Source of the DNA: Allotamlana fucoidanivorans
Lineage (GTDB): Bacteria > Bacteroidota > Bacteroidia > Flavobacteriales > Flavobacteriaceae
Reading direction: 5' to 3'
Assembly (NCBI RefSeq): GCF_006265225.1
Contig: NZ_VDCS01000003.1
Location: forward strand, 248,001-312,000
Length of the DNA stretch: 64,000 bases
Positions 63,166 to 64,000 of this stretch are shown one piece after another (positions within the stretch are counted from its first letter, which is position 1; each line of letters starts with the position of its first letter). The notes beneath the pieces are model-generated. The model saw nothing but the letters and a program-made list of their open reading frames with translations, did not search any database and had not been told where the DNA came from. The translations under genes and the position numbers were made by a program.

Positions 63166-63297
63166 AATATATTGAAAAATTATTTTAGTAAAAATACCAA
63201 CTCAGCTTCAATTACAAGGAAGCTAACACTGGAAAAAAACTAAACTTTCAATAAATTATCCCAATTACCGATGTCTATTTTTACCGATTGAACGAAA

Positions 63298-64000
63298 TTA
63301 ATGACTCATTCTATAAGAGTACATGCCATAGGTTGTTTCTCTAATTTTTTCAACCAACGCTTCGTAAGGATTATCACAAACATCAACAAGCCCAATATTA
63401 TAATTTTCACCATCAAACCTTCCAGTGAGCGGTTCATCGATATACTGAAACCAATGCGCACCAATAACTGAAGGGTTTCTTAATGCACCTTGAATGTAGC
63501 TTTGATACTTTTCACCTCTATCCTCCTGACTTTCTGCTTTCTTAACACCTGCATGAAACATACCTCTATCAACAGCTCCAAAATGAAATTCACCAATTAA
63601 AATGGGTTTATCTACACCTTTTGGCAGACCGATATTTTCTACGCTATACTCATATTTATTGAAGCTCATAATATCCATATACTTGCTTGCTGCCGTTAAC
63701 ACCACATCATTATTAGCCCAAGCAAAACGACAACCTAAATAATTTTGTTTAGGTGCAATTATCTGCAATTCTTCCTTTATGGTCTTAAAATACGTTTCAG
63801 CAATTTTTCTATAAAAATCGACTAAATCTGGCATAGCTTTATTCATATCTGGTGTTTCAGTTGATTTAAGCAAAGCTTCCCAGGATTGATGTGACGTTCC
63901 CCAAGATTGATTCAAAGCTTGTATAGTGGTATACTTATCTGTTAAATCTTGAACGAAAACATGTTTTGCAATTTGTGTTTCAGGGCTCCTCAACACACCA
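63298..64000 (-). CDS. GH50-like beta-agarase, C-terminal part (5' end outside window)
   Basis: The frame continues past the right edge (the GTG at 63996 is only the first visible internal start), so this is a C-terminal fragment of 232 or more residues. It is a clan GH-A TIM barrel: YMDIMSFNKYEYS, PILIGEFHFGAVDRG with the catalytic nucleophile Glu in GEF, and HWFQYIDEPLTGRFDGENYNIGLVD. This resembles the GH50 agarases. Located 132 bases upstream of the GH16 gene on the same strand, suggesting a shared agar-degradation operon. A related GH-A family such as GH86 is the alternative. Confidence 0.75.
   Translation of the reverse strand, partial: GVLRSPETQIAKHVFVQDLTDKYTTIQALNQSWGTSHQSWEALLKSTETPDMNKAMPDLVDFYRKIAETYFKTIKEELQIIAPKQNYLGCRFAWANNDVVLTAASKYMDIMSFNKYEYSVENIGLPKGVDKPILIGEFHFGAVDRGMFHAGVKKAESQEDRGEKYQSYIQGALRNPSVIGAHWFQYIDEPLTGRFDGENYNIGLVDVCDNPYEALVEKIRETTYGMYSYRMSH

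Overview
The window is AT-rich chromosomal DNA from a marine-type flavobacterium (Bacteroidota, probably Flavobacteriaceae). The evidence is gldA for gliding motility, a type IX secretion (T9SS) sorting domain, a TonB-dependent receptor, near-consensus Bacteroidota promoters (TTTG / TAnnTTTG), two DUF3857 transglutaminase-like proteins, and agarase-type glycoside hydrolases at the right edge. It is mostly housekeeping metabolism. I see no tRNA, rRNA, CRISPR array, insertion sequence or prophage.

Layout. 1-5000: the end of a TonB-dependent receptor, a DUF1800 gene carrying one in-frame TGA, and a DUF1501 protein with a T9SS tail. 5500-8300: a duplicated-domain lipoprotein and argS. 8800-16600: a TPR histidine kinase, a CtlX-like hydrolase, a polyprenyl synthase, rlmN, queA and aroA. 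16600-23500: a MazG-like gene, the DUF3857 pair, and rsgA-dtd-YdjM-like. 24100-28300: a Phe/Tyr biosynthesis operon (prephenate dehydratase, aminotransferase, prephenate dehydrogenase, DAHP synthase/chorismate mutase). 28500-34750: gldA, pta-ackA and two envelope genes. 34769-59250: a nearly continuous minus-strand block for sulfate assimilation, cysteine and methionine. 59400-61770: leuA and leuB. 61900-64000: GH16 and GH50-like agarases.

Regulation is unusually readable here. The Phe/Tyr operon is preceded by a 25-codon leader peptide with a dense Phe/Tyr run (YYTYFNNYFFF), followed by a perfect hairpin and nine Ts: a classical ribosome-mediated attenuator. Two SAM-I riboswitches precede the split metH operon and the metY/metX-thrA/metZ operon. 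The sulfate-assimilation operon has a good promoter whose start site is overlapped by a dyad, and an Rrf2-family regulator gene lies directly upstream.

The sulfur block forms one pathway. CysD/CysN activate sulfate, CysH reduces it to sulfite, and a HEPN-fused siroheme reductase makes sulfide using siroheme from CobA and a Met8-like enzyme, probably with electrons from the adjacent ferredoxin-NADP reductase-like flavoprotein. Sulfide then enters cysteine (CysE/CysM) or homocysteine (MetX-ThrA fusion, MetY, MetZ), and MetH (two polypeptides) with MetF completes methionine. Database comparison was not possible; family names rest on motifs and length.
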